Below are positions 24,809 to 34,172 of a DNA stretch of 64,000 nt, piece after piece. Positions within the stretch are counted from its first letter, which is position 1, and each line of letters starts with the position of its first letter. The stretch is taken from positions 2,096,001-2,160,000 of the forward strand of contig NZ_CP095740.1 of the NCBI RefSeq assembly GCF_023078455.1, written 5' to 3'. Origin of the DNA: Luteibacter aegosomatis (lineage in GTDB: Bacteria; Pseudomonadota; Gammaproteobacteria; Xanthomonadales; Rhodanobacteraceae). The notes under the pieces were generated by a model. That model worked only from the letters and a program-made list of their open reading frames with translations. It did no database searches and had not been told where the DNA came from. Position numbers and translations under genes: made by a program.

Positions 24809-25261
24809 ATGTTGGTAATGACGCAAGCTAGACGCCGTCAGATCAAAGCGCTCGCGATAGCTCCGTTGGTGCCATCCTCTTTGCTCATGCTCATTGCGTT
24901 GATGGGTAGACCCGCGGAGGGCCTCTGGGTTTGCATGTTCACGCTCACACTGAGCTACGCAACGCTCGTTTTCCCAGGAATTCCCTTGTACCTGTTTGTC
25001 CTTAAGATGAAGTGGCGATCCGCTTGGGCCTACGCCGCCATTGGAATTTTTTGTAGCTTTGCGGCTTCTGTGATTGTGTGGTGGGGAACTTTCGCAGACA
25101 AAATGGCGGAACGTACCTTGTTGGTGTGGAAGCCGTTCATCGCGTTTTCTGTCGTCGCCGCGGTCCTGGGATTCGCCACGGGTCTACTTTTTTGGGGAAT
25201 CGCGCGCCCCGACCGCGACACGGTAGAGGTCGAACAGCCTCCGCGGGATAAGCATCCTTGA
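24809..25261 (+). CDS. Four-helix membrane protein, paralogue of 22813-23244
   Basis: 150 residues from the ATG at 24809 (GTGGAGG upstream). Hydrophobic segments: ALAIAPLVPSSLLMLIALMG, LWVCMFTLTLSYATLVF, AWAYAAIGIFCSFAASVIVW and FIAFSVVAAVLGFATGLLFW. Blocks GRPAEGLWV, FPGIPLYLF and the final LLFWGIARPDR match GKPAEGIWV, FPGVPLYFL and LVFWLVARTDR in the paralogue 2 kb upstream. Tandem duplication with divergence fits an array of displaced immunity genes, but the function is unproven. Confidence 0.6.
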   Translation: MLVMTQARRRQIKALAIAPLVPSSLLMLIALMGRPAEGLWVCMFTLTLSYATLVFPGIPLYLFVLKMKWRSAWAYAAIGIFCSFAASVIVWWGTFADKMAERTLLVWKPFIAFSVVAAVLGFATGLLFWGIARPDRDTVEVEQPPRDKHP

Positions 25262-25509
25262 TGTCTCAGCTTCCCATGGAATTTGGGGGGGGGAGTCCCG
25301 TTCGTACGACGAAACTGATGGTTTCACAATGCCAGGCGAAGACCCTTCCTGGTAGTCGAGTGACCCTCGACTTCGTCACTTCCCAGATCGTGGGCGTCAA
25401 CCCCGTATGCCTCGGATGCACAAAAGACGGCGTGTCGTGCCTTTGCGTGATTTTACTGATGCGCGATGGTGGTCTTCCTGGTTTGAAAACACATATTCAA
25501 CCCGGCTGA
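25258..25509 (+). CDS. Hypothetical frame with poly-G tract, probably frameshifted
   Basis: An 83-codon frame starting at or near 25261 with a nine-G run at 25284-25292. Its first half (TKLMVSQCQAKTLPGSRVTL, DFVTSQIVGVNPVCLGCT) looks like protein. Near 25445 the better-looking sequence moves to another frame (DFTDARWWSSWFENTYSTRL, IYIIAHVAAMASEVLALDRY), which ends at 25598. A broken gene or a small immunity remnant; I cannot decide which frame is used. Confidence 0.3.
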   Translation: MMSQLPMEFGGGSPVRTTKLMVSQCQAKTLPGSRVTLDFVTSQIVGVNPVCLGCTKDGVSCLCVILLMRDGGLPGLKTHIQPG

Positions 25510-25603
25510 TCTACATCATTGCCCATGTAGCGGCGATGGCGTCAGAGGTGCTTGCCCTCGATCGCTATGGCATCCTGACGACCTGGTCCTCAGGGTGAAT
25601 ATG

Positions 25604-26671
25604 ATGAAGGCATGCGTCCTTGTCCTCGGCCTTTGTATGGCAATTAGCGGTCCGGCACGGTCGACCGATCTGGAGGACGCCCTCAACGCCCAGCTCAAGG
25701 CGAACGCTTTAGGTCACGGCATTCCGGCTCAGGCGGTGCGCGTTCGTCACAACGACCAGCTCATCTACGAGGGGATGACGGGGACGACGGCACTGGGGGG
25801 TGGAAAGCCCATCACTCGAAGCACGCCTTTTCCCATCTATTCGGTGAGCAAGTTATTCACCAATACGTTGGTCCTTCAGCTCGCCCAAGAGGGCAAGATT
25901 GATCTGAGTGCCCCTGCTTCGCGTTACGTCCCGAACCTGCCCACGGCGTGGCGCGCCATCCGAATAGATCAGTTCATGAATCACGTGTCGGGTCTGCCCG
26001 ATTTCTTCGATTCGCAGCATATGGACCGCCCCTTTCCTCCCTCACTCGAAGCGGCATGGGACGCCGCGAGCCGGCAGCCAGTCACTTCCGCCCCCAACGT
26101 GCAGACGCGCTATTCGGGAACGAACTACTTGGTGTTGGAGGCGGTACTGGAAAACGTGACGCACGAGCGATACCGGGCCCTTGTGGAAGAGCGAATCATT
26201 CGCCCCTTGGGCCTGCATCACACGTCGTTGGAGCCTTCGCACCCGCCCGGCGGCATGGTGAGCAGCTATCGCGCGGAAAATGGGCGCGCCATCCTCGATC
26301 CGCAGGTCAACTGGCCCGATTACGCCATCGCCCAGGGCTGTATCGTCTCCACGTTGGAAGACTTGGAGACCTTCATCTCGGCCGTTGCCGATGGGAAGCT
26401 CGTTCCACGCGACGCCCTGGTCAAGTACTGGCATCCGTATGTTTTTCCCAATGGCAATTCAGGTGGTTTTGCATCCGGTTGGGAATACGGTGAAGCCGGC
26501 CGATGGCATGAGCTCGGGCACGACGGAGGCACGAAAGTACGCGTCCGCATCCTCTACGGTGCGAATCTGGACGATCACTATGTCATCGTCTACCTGACCA
26601 ACGGCAATCGCGACGATGTGTGGTCACGCACGCTAGTGGACTCCGTGCAGGCGATCGCCGTGCCTCGCTGA
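25604..26671 (+). CDS. Secreted serine hydrolase, beta-lactamase class C / esterase fold
   Basis: 355 residues from the ATG at 25604 (AGGGTGA five bases upstream). The signal peptide is CVLVLGLCMAISGPARS. The serine beta-lactamase-like triad is clear: SVSK (about residue 80), YSGTNY (about 169) and HDGGT (about 305). The fold is shared by class C beta-lactamases, DD-peptidases and EstB-type esterases; the substrate is not predictable. HELGHDGGT rather than a KTG motif points to the esterase/peptidase branch. Stand-alone gene. Confidence 0.85.
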   Translation: MKACVLVLGLCMAISGPARSTDLEDALNAQLKANALGHGIPAQAVRVRHNDQLIYEGMTGTTALGGGKPITRSTPFPIYSVSKLFTNTLVLQLAQEGKIDLSAPASRYVPNLPTAWRAIRIDQFMNHVSGLPDFFDSQHMDRPFPPSLEAAWDAASRQPVTSAPNVQTRYSGTNYLVLEAVLENVTHERYRALVEERIIRPLGLHHTSLEPSHPPGGMVSSYRAENGRAILDPQVNWPDYAIAQGCIVSTLEDLETFISAVADGKLVPRDALVKYWHPYVFPNGNSGGFASGWEYGEAGRWHELGHDGGTKVRVRILYGANLDDHYVIVYLTNGNRDDVWSRTLVDSVQAIAVPR

Positions 26672-27055
26672 CTGCATTTTTTCCAAGCAATTGACGATCA
26701 GAAGAACCTTGTGAGTATCGTGGATGAGCTGGTTCCGACCGTTGGCGCGGACATCGATCTGGTTCGTATCCGTGACGGCCTAGGGGGATGTCTTTGCCTA
26801 CCGTCGGCCGGTGGATTTTGTTTTCGTCACGGAAAGTGAGCTGCATGCAACCGCCGTGGCGGGATTCATGCGCTGCATCGCAGCTTTGTTCATGATCACC
26901 CGACCACTTTCCCAGCTTTCCCGACGAATCGGGTGATTTCTTGCGGCGCTTTGAAAGTCCGATGAAAGGAGGCTGGACAAGAGTGCTTGCGCGTATTTGA
27001 CGGGCCCGGTCGGTGCGCAGAAACGCTTGTTCAAGTTCAGGATGGAGGCGTCGCC
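26672..27055. other. Gene-poor stretch
   Basis: About 380 bases. A GTG frame at about 26712-26840 (VSIVDELVPTVGADIDLVRI) reads like a gene start but decays into low-quality sequence after 25 codons and may be a relic. Nothing else is recognised. Confidence 0.35.
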
Positions 27056-27301
27056 GTGACGCAAGCCCAATACTCAATCATTCACGTCATTGCAGCCGTG
27101 GTTCTCTGTGTATCCGGGCTTATCGCCACGCGGCTCTATTACAAATACCTGAAGGTCTATGGCCGAGACGTTTCCGCCATCGAACAGGTAAGACGATTGA
27201 TGGCGGAGGGTAAGCGCGATGGGTACGTCGCACTGGTGTGCAATGTGATCGGCATCCTTTCTGGTGTCGTACTTCTGATTCTCACCTTTTTACGACGATA
27301 G
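27056..27301 (+). CDS. Small two-helix membrane protein
   Basis: 81 residues from a GTG at 27056 (ATGGAGG upstream). Two membrane segments, IIHVIAAVVLCVSGLIATRL and YVALVCNVIGILSGVVLLIL, flank a basic loop with YKYLKVYGRDVSAIEQVRRL. No family recognised; composition and the ribosome site support a real gene. Confidence 0.55.
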   Translation: MTQAQYSIIHVIAAVVLCVSGLIATRLYYKYLKVYGRDVSAIEQVRRLMAEGKRDGYVALVCNVIGILSGVVLLILTFLRR

Positions 27302-27333
27302 GGTATCCCGGGAGGGTTCCTTCCCTCACGTTG

Positions 27334-27420
27334 CCCCTGCGAAGGCAGGGGGCTGGCGTCGTTTGCCCGGTGCTGGGGTGAGGCGAAAGACGCTGGATTC
27401 CAGCCTTCGCAGGAATGACG
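27334..27420. repeat. Palindromic intergenic repeat
   Basis: CCTGCGAAGGC (27336-27346) pairs with GCCTTCGCAGG (27403-27413); flanks include GGGCTGG and CTGGATTCCAGCC and the end AGGAATGACG. This form (TTCGCAGGAATGACG) is common in Xanthomonadaceae intergenic repeats, to my recollection. It lies between two converging genes and may fold into a hairpin that ends both transcripts. Confidence 0.6.
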
Positions 27421-27437
27421 GGCCGGTGGGCGCTGTC

Positions 27438-27896
27438 TTACCGACCGGGCGAACCATGCACGCGAAGGACATTGGCTCCAAAGGCGGGCTCGACCGTACG
27501 CACGAGGCGCCGGCTCTTCGGCGCGATGCGGACGATGGCGATTTCCAAAGAGCCAGTTCCGACCTCGAGTGAGAGAAGATGGCCGCCGTGACAGGCAAAC
27601 GTGCTGTCGCAGGCAACGCCATGCGCGTGTATCGACGGCGCGTCGTCCTTCCACGCCAGGGAGCCCGTCATGTTGGCCAATTCGCAGCGGGTGAACGTGC
27701 GCGGGTCGTACTCGCGCCGGTCGAAATCGAAGAAACCGAAGGTCACGGTCTTGACGAAGCCGAAGCCCGTGAACGTCGCCTCGCCGATATCTTCCGTCTC
27801 CATCAGCCGGTTGAGATGATCGAAGACGACGTCGTCCTGCTCGAGCACCATGAGGAACCCGTCCTTGGTCGGGATGTAGCGCGACGTGTCCGGCAT
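27438..27896 (-). CDS. PPC (DUF296) domain protein
   Basis: 152 residues: GFLMVLEQDDVVFDHLNRLM, TFTGFGFVKTVTFGFFDFDR, LANMTGSLAWKDDAPSIHAH and CHGGHLLSLEVGTGSLEIAI. This is a whole PPC/DUF296 domain with the conserved GHL turn and the H-A-H metal-like residues. In plants PPC accompanies AT-hooks; bacterial ones are stand-alone trimers of unknown role, sometimes annotated as DNA-binding. Divergent from the Mo-dehydrogenase operon, with 244 bases between them that must hold both promoters. Confidence 0.82.
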   Translation of the reverse strand: MPDTSRYIPTKDGFLMVLEQDDVVFDHLNRLMETEDIGEATFTGFGFVKTVTFGFFDFDRREYDPRTFTRCELANMTGSLAWKDDAPSIHAHGVACDSTFACHGGHLLSLEVGTGSLEIAIVRIAPKSRRLVRTVEPAFGANVLRVHGSPGR

Positions 27897-28140
27897 GGTT
27901 CACCTCATCAAAAAGGGCGTCATGGCGTCGATGCGACGTAGGGCGTCCCATTGTCCATGCCGTGGATAAACAGGGCGTCACGAAGGGGTGGCCTGACCGG
28001 GCCCGTCAGCCCCTATACCCGTCCGTCGATCGGCCCGATTCGTCTCTTTCTGACAATGAACGCGACCCCGGATCGCGCTACGCTAGGCGCGTCCGCGCGA
28101 CAGCCACTCGGGTATCCGCCCGACAGCCAGGGGTCCAGCC

Positions 28141-28635
28141 ATGTACACGTTGCATATCAACGGCGATAGCCATCCGGCCGACGTGCCGCCCGACATGCCC
28201 CTGCTCTGGGTGCTCCGCGACGTCATCGGACTGACCGGCACCAAGTTCGGCTGTGGCATTGCCCAGTGCGGGGCCTGCACGGTGCATCTCGACGGCCAGC
28301 CGGTTCGATCCTGCCAGTTGCGGGTCGCCGACGTCGGTGACCGTGCCATCACCACCATCGAAGGCATCGGCCAGACCCCGGAGGGGGCGAAGGTGCAGCA
28401 GGCCTGGCTGGCCGTCGACGTGGTCCAGTGCGGCTACTGCCAGTCGGGGCAGATCATGTCGGCGGCGGCGCTCATCAAGCGCCAGCCGAACCCGACCGAC
28501 CGCGACATCGACACGGCCATGGCCGGTAACGTGTGCCGGTGCGGCACCTACGTGCGCATCCGCGAGGCCATCAAGCAGGCGGCGACCGGACGCCCGTTCG
28601 GCCTGCAGGTCGTCGTCGACGGGAGCACGCCATGA
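28141..28635 (+). CDS. 2Fe-2S subunit of a molybdenum dehydrogenase (IorA-like)
   Basis: 164 residues. A plant-type ferredoxin domain ([15 protein letters not shown] and CxxC further on) is followed by the helical 2Fe-2S domain [16 protein letters not shown] and [16 protein letters not shown]. Both clusters have all their cysteines. The order and the partner gene match isoquinoline 1-oxidoreductase / aldehyde dehydrogenase types that pass electrons to a cytochrome c. The next gene overlaps by four bases (ATGA). Confidence 0.92.
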   Translation: MYTLHINGDSHPADVPPDMPLLWVLRDVIGLTGTKFGCGIAQCGACTVHLDGQPVRSCQLRVADVGDRAITTIEGIGQTPEGAKVQQAWLAVDVVQCGYCQSGQIMSAAALIKRQPNPTDRDIDTAMAGNVCRCGTYVRIREAIKQAATGRPFGLQVVVDGSTP

Positions 28636-30899
28636 ACGGACGGCCGGACCTCGACGTCATCGACCCGAACCGTCGGCGAGCCCTGAAGCTCACCGGGGGC
28701 GGCCTCGCGGTGGCTTTCCTCTGGACGGCGGGCCTGGGGCCGGCGGTCGCCCAGATGAGCCCGCGTCGCCAGCCGGGCGATGAGGCGGCGGCCGCCGCGG
28801 ACGGCAAGCCGCCGTTTGCGCCGAATGCCTTCATCCGCATCGATGCCGACGGCACGATCCGCCTCGTCATGCCGACCGTGGAAATGGGGCAGGCGATCTA
28901 TACGGGCATCTGCATGATGCTCGCCGAGGAGCTCGGCGTGGGTCTCGACCAGATCCGGGTCGAGCATTCCATACCGAGCGACGAACTCTACGGCCAGGCC
29001 CTCCTCGGCGGCACGCAGATCACCGGCGGCTCGACGAGTACCCGGGGGCAGTGGCAGTCCCTGCGTGAGGCCGGCGCGGTGGCCCGCGACATGCTCGTCG
29101 CCGCCGCCGCCGCGCGATGGAAAGTCGACCCGGCCACCTGCACGGTCGCCCGTGCGGTCATCACGCACGGTCCCACCGGGCGCACGCTCGCGTTCGGCGC
29201 CGTGGCGGCGGCCGCGGCGGACATGCCACAGCCGACCCAGGTCAAGCTCAAGGACCCGAAGGACTTCACCGTCATCGGCAAGCCGCTTCGCCGTGTCGAT
29301 TCGCCCGACAAGGTCAACGGGACCACCCAGTTCGGCATCGACGTAAAGGTGCCGGGCATGAAATTCGCCGCCGTTCGCACCTCGCCCGAACTCGCCGGCA
29401 CGCTCGGCGCGGTCGATGACACGAAGGCCCGGGCCATGGCGGGTGTCATCGATGTCCTGCGGCTCGACAACGCCGTCGCGGTCGTCGGCGAAAACTTCTG
29501 GATCGCCTCCCGCGGACTGGAAGCGCTCGACATCGAGTGGCGCCACGGCGTCAACGAACACCTCGACAACGAAACACTGCTCAACGGCCTGAAGGAAAGC
29601 TCGCGCACCGGCCCCGCCCTGGTCGGCCGGAAGCCCAAGGGGGAGGGCGCGGCCGCCGGTACACCGGTGGAGATGACCTTCGTCTCCCCGATGCTCGCGC
29701 ATGCGCCCATGGAGCCCCTCAACGCCACCGTGCACGTCACCCCGGGCCGGTGCGACATCTGGACCGGCACGCAGGTCCCGACGCGGGCCCAGGCGGAGGC
29801 GGCGCGCATCTGCAAGATCCCGGTCGATGCCGTCGGCGTCCACAACCAGTACCTCGGCGGCGGCTTCGGCCGGCGCCTTGAAACCGACCAGGTCGAACAG
29901 GCGGTGGCCTTCGCTCGCCAGGTCGGCTATCCGCTCAAGGTCATCTGGAGCCGCGAGGAAGATATTCGCCACGACCGGGTGCGGCCGCTTTACTTCGATC
30001 GCATCTCGGCAACGCTGGGGGCGGACGGCAGGCCGACATCCTGGAAACACCGGATCACCAGCGGAACGGTGCTCGGCCGTTGGGCACCCGGTGCCATGGG
30101 CAAGGACGGCATGGATTCCGACGCCATCGAATCGGCGGCGGACCTGCCCTACGAGATGGACAATGTCCTCGTCGAATGGGTACGCCACGACATGCCCCCG
30201 GGTCTCGTCACCGGCTGGTGGCGCGGCGTGGGTCCGACGCACAACCTCTTCGTCGTCGAGTCCTTCGTCGACCAGCTCGCCCACGCCGCCGGGAAGGAGC
30301 CGCTCGCCTACCGTCGCTCCCTGATGAAACCCGGCTCCCGTGCACTCGGCGTCCTCGATCTCGCGGCCGAAAAGGCGGGGTGGGGCAAACCGTTGCCTCC
30401 ACGGGTAGGACGCGGCGTCGCCGTCGGTTCCCCGTTCGGCAGCCACGTCTGCGCCATCGTCGAAGTCGAGGTCTCCCCGCAAGGCCAGGTGCATCTCCGG
30501 CATGCGGTGGTCGCCGTCGACGTCGGCATCGTCATCAACCCCAGTTCCGTGGAGGCCCAGGTGCAGGGTGGATTGCTCTTCGGACTCAGCGCAGCCCTCT
30601 TCAACGGCATCACCCTCAAGGACGGCATGATCGAGCAGAGCAACTTCCACGACTACCGGACGTTGCGCATCGACGAAACCCCGACCCTCGACGTCCATGT
30701 CGTCAAGAGCGGCGAATCGCCCGGTGGCCTGGGCGAAGTCGGCACCGCCATCGCCGCGCCGGCGCTCGCCAATGCCATCTTTGCCGCGACCGGTATCCGC
30801 CTGACCGAGCTGCCGGTCAGCCGGACGCCGCTCAACGCGTCGAAGGATGTATTGAACGACGTCACTGACGGCGTTCGCCCTGCGGGAGACCGCGCATGA
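28632..30899 (+). CDS. Molybdopterin-binding subunit of a periplasmic dehydrogenase (IorB-like)
   Basis: 755 residues from the ATG at 28632. The Tat-like leader [18 protein letters not shown] predicts export with the small Fe-S subunit. Xanthine-dehydrogenase-family blocks include [56 protein letters not shown] and [20 protein letters not shown]. Likely role: oxidation of an aldehyde or N-heterocycle by hydroxylation at Mo, with electrons through 2Fe-2S to the cytochrome c encoded next. Substrate unknown. The minus-strand frames opposite this gene are shadows. Confidence 0.92.
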   Translation: MNGRPDLDVIDPNRRRALKLTGGGLAVAFLWTAGLGPAVAQMSPRRQPGDEAAAAADGKPPFAPNAFIRIDADGTIRLVMPTVEMGQAIYTGICMMLAEELGVGLDQIRVEHSIPSDELYGQALLGGTQITGGSTSTRGQWQSLREAGAVARDMLVAAAAARWKVDPATCTVARAVITHGPTGRTLAFGAVAAAAADMPQPTQVKLKDPKDFTVIGKPLRRVDSPDKVNGTTQFGIDVKVPGMKFAAVRTSPELAGTLGAVDDTKARAMAGVIDVLRLDNAVAVVGENFWIASRGLEALDIEWRHGVNEHLDNETLLNGLKESSRTGPALVGRKPKGEGAAAGTPVEMTFVSPMLAHAPMEPLNATVHVTPGRCDIWTGTQVPTRAQAEAARICKIPVDAVGVHNQYLGGGFGRRLETDQVEQAVAFARQVGYPLKVIWSREEDIRHDRVRPLYFDRISATLGADGRPTSWKHRITSGTVLGRWAPGAMGKDGMDSDAIESAADLPYEMDNVLVEWVRHDMPPGLVTGWWRGVGPTHNLFVVESFVDQLAHAAGKEPLAYRRSLMKPGSRALGVLDLAAEKAGWGKPLPPRVGRGVAVGSPFGSHVCAIVEVEVSPQGQVHLRHAVVAVDVGIVINPSSVEAQVQGGLLFGLSAALFNGITLKDGMIEQSNFHDYRTLRIDETPTLDVHVVKSGESPGGLGEVGTAIAAPALANAIFAATGIRLTELPVSRTPLNASKDVLNDVTDGVRPAGDRA

Positions 30900-32200
30900 A
30901 ACGCCTCCTCGCCGTCGTCGCGATCCTGCTCGTCATCGGTGCGGGCCTTTACCTCTATCTCAATCGCATCGACCCCGACCCGGGCACCGCGCCCGTGCTC
31001 GCCGGCGCACCCGCCGGCATGAACCCGGTACAGCGTGGCGAGTACCTCGCCCGCATGGCCGACTGCATCGCGTGCCACACGGTGCCCGACACAGGAAAGC
31101 CCTACGCCGGCGGGCTTCCGTTCAAGCTGCCGTTCGGAACGATCTATTCGTCGAACATCACGGCCGACGTGGAGACCGGCATCGGCAGCTGGACCGACGA
31201 CGAGTTCGTCCATGCCGTGCGCGACGGCATCCGCAAGGACGGCAAGCACCTTTATCCCGCCTTCCCATACACCGCCTACACCGCGCTCAGCCGCGACGAC
31301 GTGCTGGCCATCAAGGCCTATCTGTTCACCCTGCCCAAGGTCCGGCAGCCCGAGCGCCCCAACGACCTCGGCTTTCCGTTCAACCAGCGCTGGGCGATGG
31401 GCTTCTGGAACGCGGTGTTCTTCAAGAACGAACGCTTCCAGGCCGACCCGTCGCGTTCCGCGCAATGGAACGCGGGGGCGTACATCGCCGGTCCGCTGGG
31501 CCACTGCGCCGAATGCCACACGCCGCGAAACATCGGTTTCGGCCTCAAACACGGTGAATCGCTTGCCGGGGCCGAGCTGCAAGGGTGGCGCGCCTGGAAC
31601 ATCACGTCCGACCCGGTGCATGGCATCGGTGGATGGAGCGAAGAAGCGCTGACCGCTTACCTGCGCACGGGTCACGCCGAAGGCCACGCCTCGGCGATGG
31701 GCCCGATGGGCGAAGCGGTCTCCCACAGCCTGCAGTACCTCACCCCCGCGGATGCGGCGGCGCTCGTGACGTGGCTGCGCACCGTGCCCGCGCGCACGGG
31801 CGACGACCCGGTCACGGTCGACCCCCAGCCGGCGGGCGTGCGCACATCGACCGCCTTTGCCCCAGGCGATGACGACGAGGCACGGTATGCCGATGGCAGG
31901 CGACTGTTCGAGGGGGCATGTGCGAGCTGCCACCAGTGGAACGGTGTCGGACAGCAAACGCGTTACGCCAGCCTGGCCGGTACCCGGGGCGTCAACGATC
32001 CCTCGGGGTTGAACGTCACCCAGGCCATCCTGCAGGGCGTGAAGCTGCACATCGGCGAGACGGAGGTGTACATGCCCTCGTTCGCCCACGCCTACAGCGA
32101 TCCGGAAATCGCGGCGCTCGCCAATTACGTCATCCACCATTTCGGTGGCAAGGAAGGCACCGTCACGGCCGCGGACGTCGCCAAACGACGGGACATGTGA
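30896..32200 (+). CDS. Membrane-anchored triheme cytochrome c
   Basis: 434 residues overlapping the previous gene by four bases. An N-terminal anchor (LLAVVAILLVIGAGLYLYL) and three CxxCH sites: CIACH (about 56), CAECH (about 203), CASCH (about 341). This arrangement is that of the cytochrome subunit of alcohol/aldehyde dehydrogenases, which hands electrons to the terminal oxidase or quinone. With the two upstream genes it forms a complete periplasmic dehydrogenase. Confidence 0.92.
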   Translation: MKRLLAVVAILLVIGAGLYLYLNRIDPDPGTAPVLAGAPAGMNPVQRGEYLARMADCIACHTVPDTGKPYAGGLPFKLPFGTIYSSNITADVETGIGSWTDDEFVHAVRDGIRKDGKHLYPAFPYTAYTALSRDDVLAIKAYLFTLPKVRQPERPNDLGFPFNQRWAMGFWNAVFFKNERFQADPSRSAQWNAGAYIAGPLGHCAECHTPRNIGFGLKHGESLAGAELQGWRAWNITSDPVHGIGGWSEEALTAYLRTGHAEGHASAMGPMGEAVSHSLQYLTPADAAALVTWLRTVPARTGDDPVTVDPQPAGVRTSTAFAPGDDDEARYADGRRLFEGACASCHQWNGVGQQTRYASLAGTRGVNDPSGLNVTQAILQGVKLHIGETEVYMPSFAHAYSDPEIAALANYVIHHFGGKEGTVTAADVAKRRDM

Positions 32201-32215
32201 CGTCGCCTCCAACTT

Positions 32216-32300
32216 GTTCCTCGTCGGTGCCCAACTGACGCGCCGTGTCCTCGATGTAGGCCTCGAGCGACATGGCGCGCGGGTCACCGTCCTTGTGGGC
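32216..32300 (-). pseudogene. SDR gene fragment left of hipBA
   Basis: On the minus strand it encodes HKDGDPRAMSLEAYIEDTAR, then QLGTDEEQ, close to YKSDDPRAMPLEAYIEDTMR, QLGTDEEE in the intact SDR at 34173-34934 (bases about 34286-34370). Same orientation, about 80 bases. The hipA stop codon lies inside this segment. It is therefore a partial copy of the SDR gene. Confidence 0.75.
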
Positions 32301-33615
32301 GAGTTTCGGTCGGGATGATGATTTCTCGCCGCATGGCTCGATGAATGGATTGCGCGGTTTTTTCGGCCACGCCGGCCTGTTCCGCAACGGCTGGCCAGTT
32401 TTCGACCTGCGTATGAATCTCGCGAATAATATCGTCGGCTTTTTTGCGCTTGAGGTCACAGAAAACGCCGAACTGGATAAGGTCGGATAGCTCGAAATGA
32501 TCGCGCTTGCCGTTCAGGCTCATCTGGTGTTGATGAGTCCAGCTGCCACCCGGATTGTAGGCATAGCTGACGTCGAACGCCGGTGACAGCCGCCACTCGC
32601 CCTTTCGATCCATGAGGAAGGCGATGTTCTTGACGTGGTCGTCCTGGTTTCGGACGAGAATATTGAAAACCGCGCGACGAAACTGCTGCTCGATGTCATA
32701 AGCGGGCAGACCGAGGAGCCGGATCGTCTCGACCGCCTGTTCGTAGGAATAGGCTCCGGCCGCGTTGAAATCATAGTGGCGCAAAGCAGCGAGCGACTGC
32801 ATGTGGAGCTTCTGGCCGCTGGCGTTGCGATCGAAGCGTCGCGTCATGAAATGCGATCGGCCGCCTTCGTGATGAACGCGGCATTCGGTCATGTCGATGC
32901 CGGCGGCGCGGGCCAAGAGAAAGAAGCCATACTCGATAAGGCCAAAGCCTTGCGGATCGGCGAGCTCCTTATCACGATTGTTGGAGATGCCGTCGAATTT
33001 CATGAGCCAATAGGTGAAGCCTTCACCGGCTTTGACTTGACCGGATCGGAATTCGCCTGTCTTCTCGTTCCATGCAAGGATAGCCTTGGCACGCGCACCA
33101 CCCGCAGACGTGCCGACGCGCAGGATCTCCTGCAAGGTTTCGTGGTCGTCCTCGCCCTTGAGGACACCCGCGAGGTTCGCGCGATTGTTGAGGACCTCGT
33201 TGGCGAGTTTGGTCAGCTCATCAATTTCAAGGCGATGGGATTTGCGCGGCTCTCTGAGGATCGTGGGATGAAACTCGAGCGCGCCCATGCCGCGTGTACC
33301 GATATAGCAAAGGCGCTCTACCGGGTTGAAGCTGCCGGCTGAGCGCCCCTGCGTCGCGAGCCATGTATCGATCAGGGCGTTGCCGAATTTGTCGGGGAGA
33401 GAGTCGGCGAGCATACCGGGCAGCCCCTTGAAGGCATCACTCGGCAGACCGGGGAAATCGTATGGGGTCGGCCGCAGCGGCATCATGATCGGCGCCAGTT
33501 CGATGGTGCTTTCGACGAACTCAGGCATGTATTGAAATACGCCGATCGCTCTGTCGTCGAGCCAACTTACGGCACCGATGTCTCTGCCCCATAGGCGGAC
33601 GGTCGCATCCGTCAT
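32284..33615 (-). CDS. hipA: HipA-type serine/threonine kinase toxin
   Basis: 443 residues. HipA_C kinase features: GTSAGGARAKAILAW (ATP-binding region), the catalytic block NQDDHVKNIAFLMDR (about residue 320) and AFDVSY (metal-binding Asp, about 345), with N-terminal couple domain FQYMPEF and PGLPSDAFKGLPGMLADSLP. HipA phosphorylates a target such as GltX, halting growth until neutralised by HipB. The upstream hipB overlaps by four bases. The C-terminal codons read into an SDR gene fragment, so the extreme end may be altered. Confidence 0.92.
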   Translation of the reverse strand: MTDATVRLWGRDIGAVSWLDDRAIGVFQYMPEFVESTIELAPIMMPLRPTPYDFPGLPSDAFKGLPGMLADSLPDKFGNALIDTWLATQGRSAGSFNPVERLCYIGTRGMGALEFHPTILREPRKSHRLEIDELTKLANEVLNNRANLAGVLKGEDDHETLQEILRVGTSAGGARAKAILAWNEKTGEFRSGQVKAGEGFTYWLMKFDGISNNRDKELADPQGFGLIEYGFFLLARAAGIDMTECRVHHEGGRSHFMTRRFDRNASGQKLHMQSLAALRHYDFNAAGAYSYEQAVETIRLLGLPAYDIEQQFRRAVFNILVRNQDDHVKNIAFLMDRKGEWRLSPAFDVSYAYNPGGSWTHQHQMSLNGKRDHFELSDLIQFGVFCDLKRKKADDIIREIHTQVENWPAVAEQAGVAEKTAQSIHRAMRREIIIPTETRPQGR

Positions 33616-33986
33616 TGCTCATCCTCCTCGCCCCACGCCCAGTCGCTGGCTTTGGGGGCCTCCGTCTGAGTTCGTGCGCGACGCCGCTCGTGGCCTTCAT
33701 TTTGAACCCGCTCGACCGGCCGAACATCTGGGTTGGGGAGAATATCGAGAAGGCGGTCGCCCAGGTCGAGTGCTCTTAAGACGCGGAGAAGGGTATCGAG
33801 AGAACTGTTCCGGCCGGCCTCCAGCCGCTTGATGCTGGGAAGCGAGGTTCCGGCCTCATGCGCCAACCTTGCTTGGGTTAGGTTGCGGCTGAGACGAACT
33901 CTCGCCAAACGCATTCCTAAATCCCGCATGGCGCTTTCGACGCTCCCTGACTTTGGCGCTACGTTAGGGATCATAGATGAACTCAT
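33612..33986 (-). CDS. hipB: HipB-type antitoxin
   Basis: 124 residues, four-base overlap with hipA. An XRE helix-turn-helix at about 22-75: LGMRLARVRLSRNLTQARLA, HEAGTSLPSIKRLEAGRNSS. The acidic/basic C-terminal tail (QTEAPKASDWAWGEEDEQ) is the usual flexible end that docks to HipA. Starts at the ATG at 33986; two matching operator-like palindromes lie just upstream. It should repress its own operon. Confidence 0.88.
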   Translation of the reverse strand: MSSSMIPNVAPKSGSVESAMRDLGMRLARVRLSRNLTQARLAHEAGTSLPSIKRLEAGRNSSLDTLLRVLRALDLGDRLLDILPNPDVRPVERVQNEGHERRRARTQTEAPKASDWAWGEEDEQ

Positions 33987-34008
33987 ATCGGCGGATGGTG
34001 CGCCAATA

Positions 34009-34024
34009 GTATCAAATATGATCC
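34009..34024 (-). promoter_or_regulatory. Putative HipB operator 1
   Basis: GTATCAAATATGATCC: arms TATCA/TGATC around AATA. It lies 23 bases upstream of the hipB start and has the same pattern as the site at 34055-34070 read in reverse (GTATCACTAGCGATCC), giving GTATCA-N4-(T/C)GATCC. Paired sites are typical of HipB control. Confidence 0.55.
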
Positions 34025-34054
34025 CTTTTTCAAAGTAGCATGAATGCCTTCATA

Positions 34055-34070
34055 GGATCGCTAGTGATAC
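34055..34070 (-). promoter_or_regulatory. Putative HipB operator 2
   Basis: GGATCGCTAGTGATAC; its reverse complement shares GTATCA-N4-(T/C)GATCC with operator 1. The two sites are 46 bases centre to centre, and the promoter presumably lies between or around them. Confidence 0.55.
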
Positions 34071-34172
34071 CTAATAGCATGAATTTGCTTTTAAGGGGTC
34101 ATAAATGATGCGTTACCATAACGGATGAAGCGGCAGGACGAGTGGCGCGGCGATCAAACGTGGTCGGGGTGG

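Noticed and set aside
28548-32287. Minus-strand frames of 716 and 544 codons opposite the Mo-dehydrogenase genes
   Set aside because: No domain, Asp/Gly/His-rich shadow composition; the plus-strand genes have all cofactor motifs.
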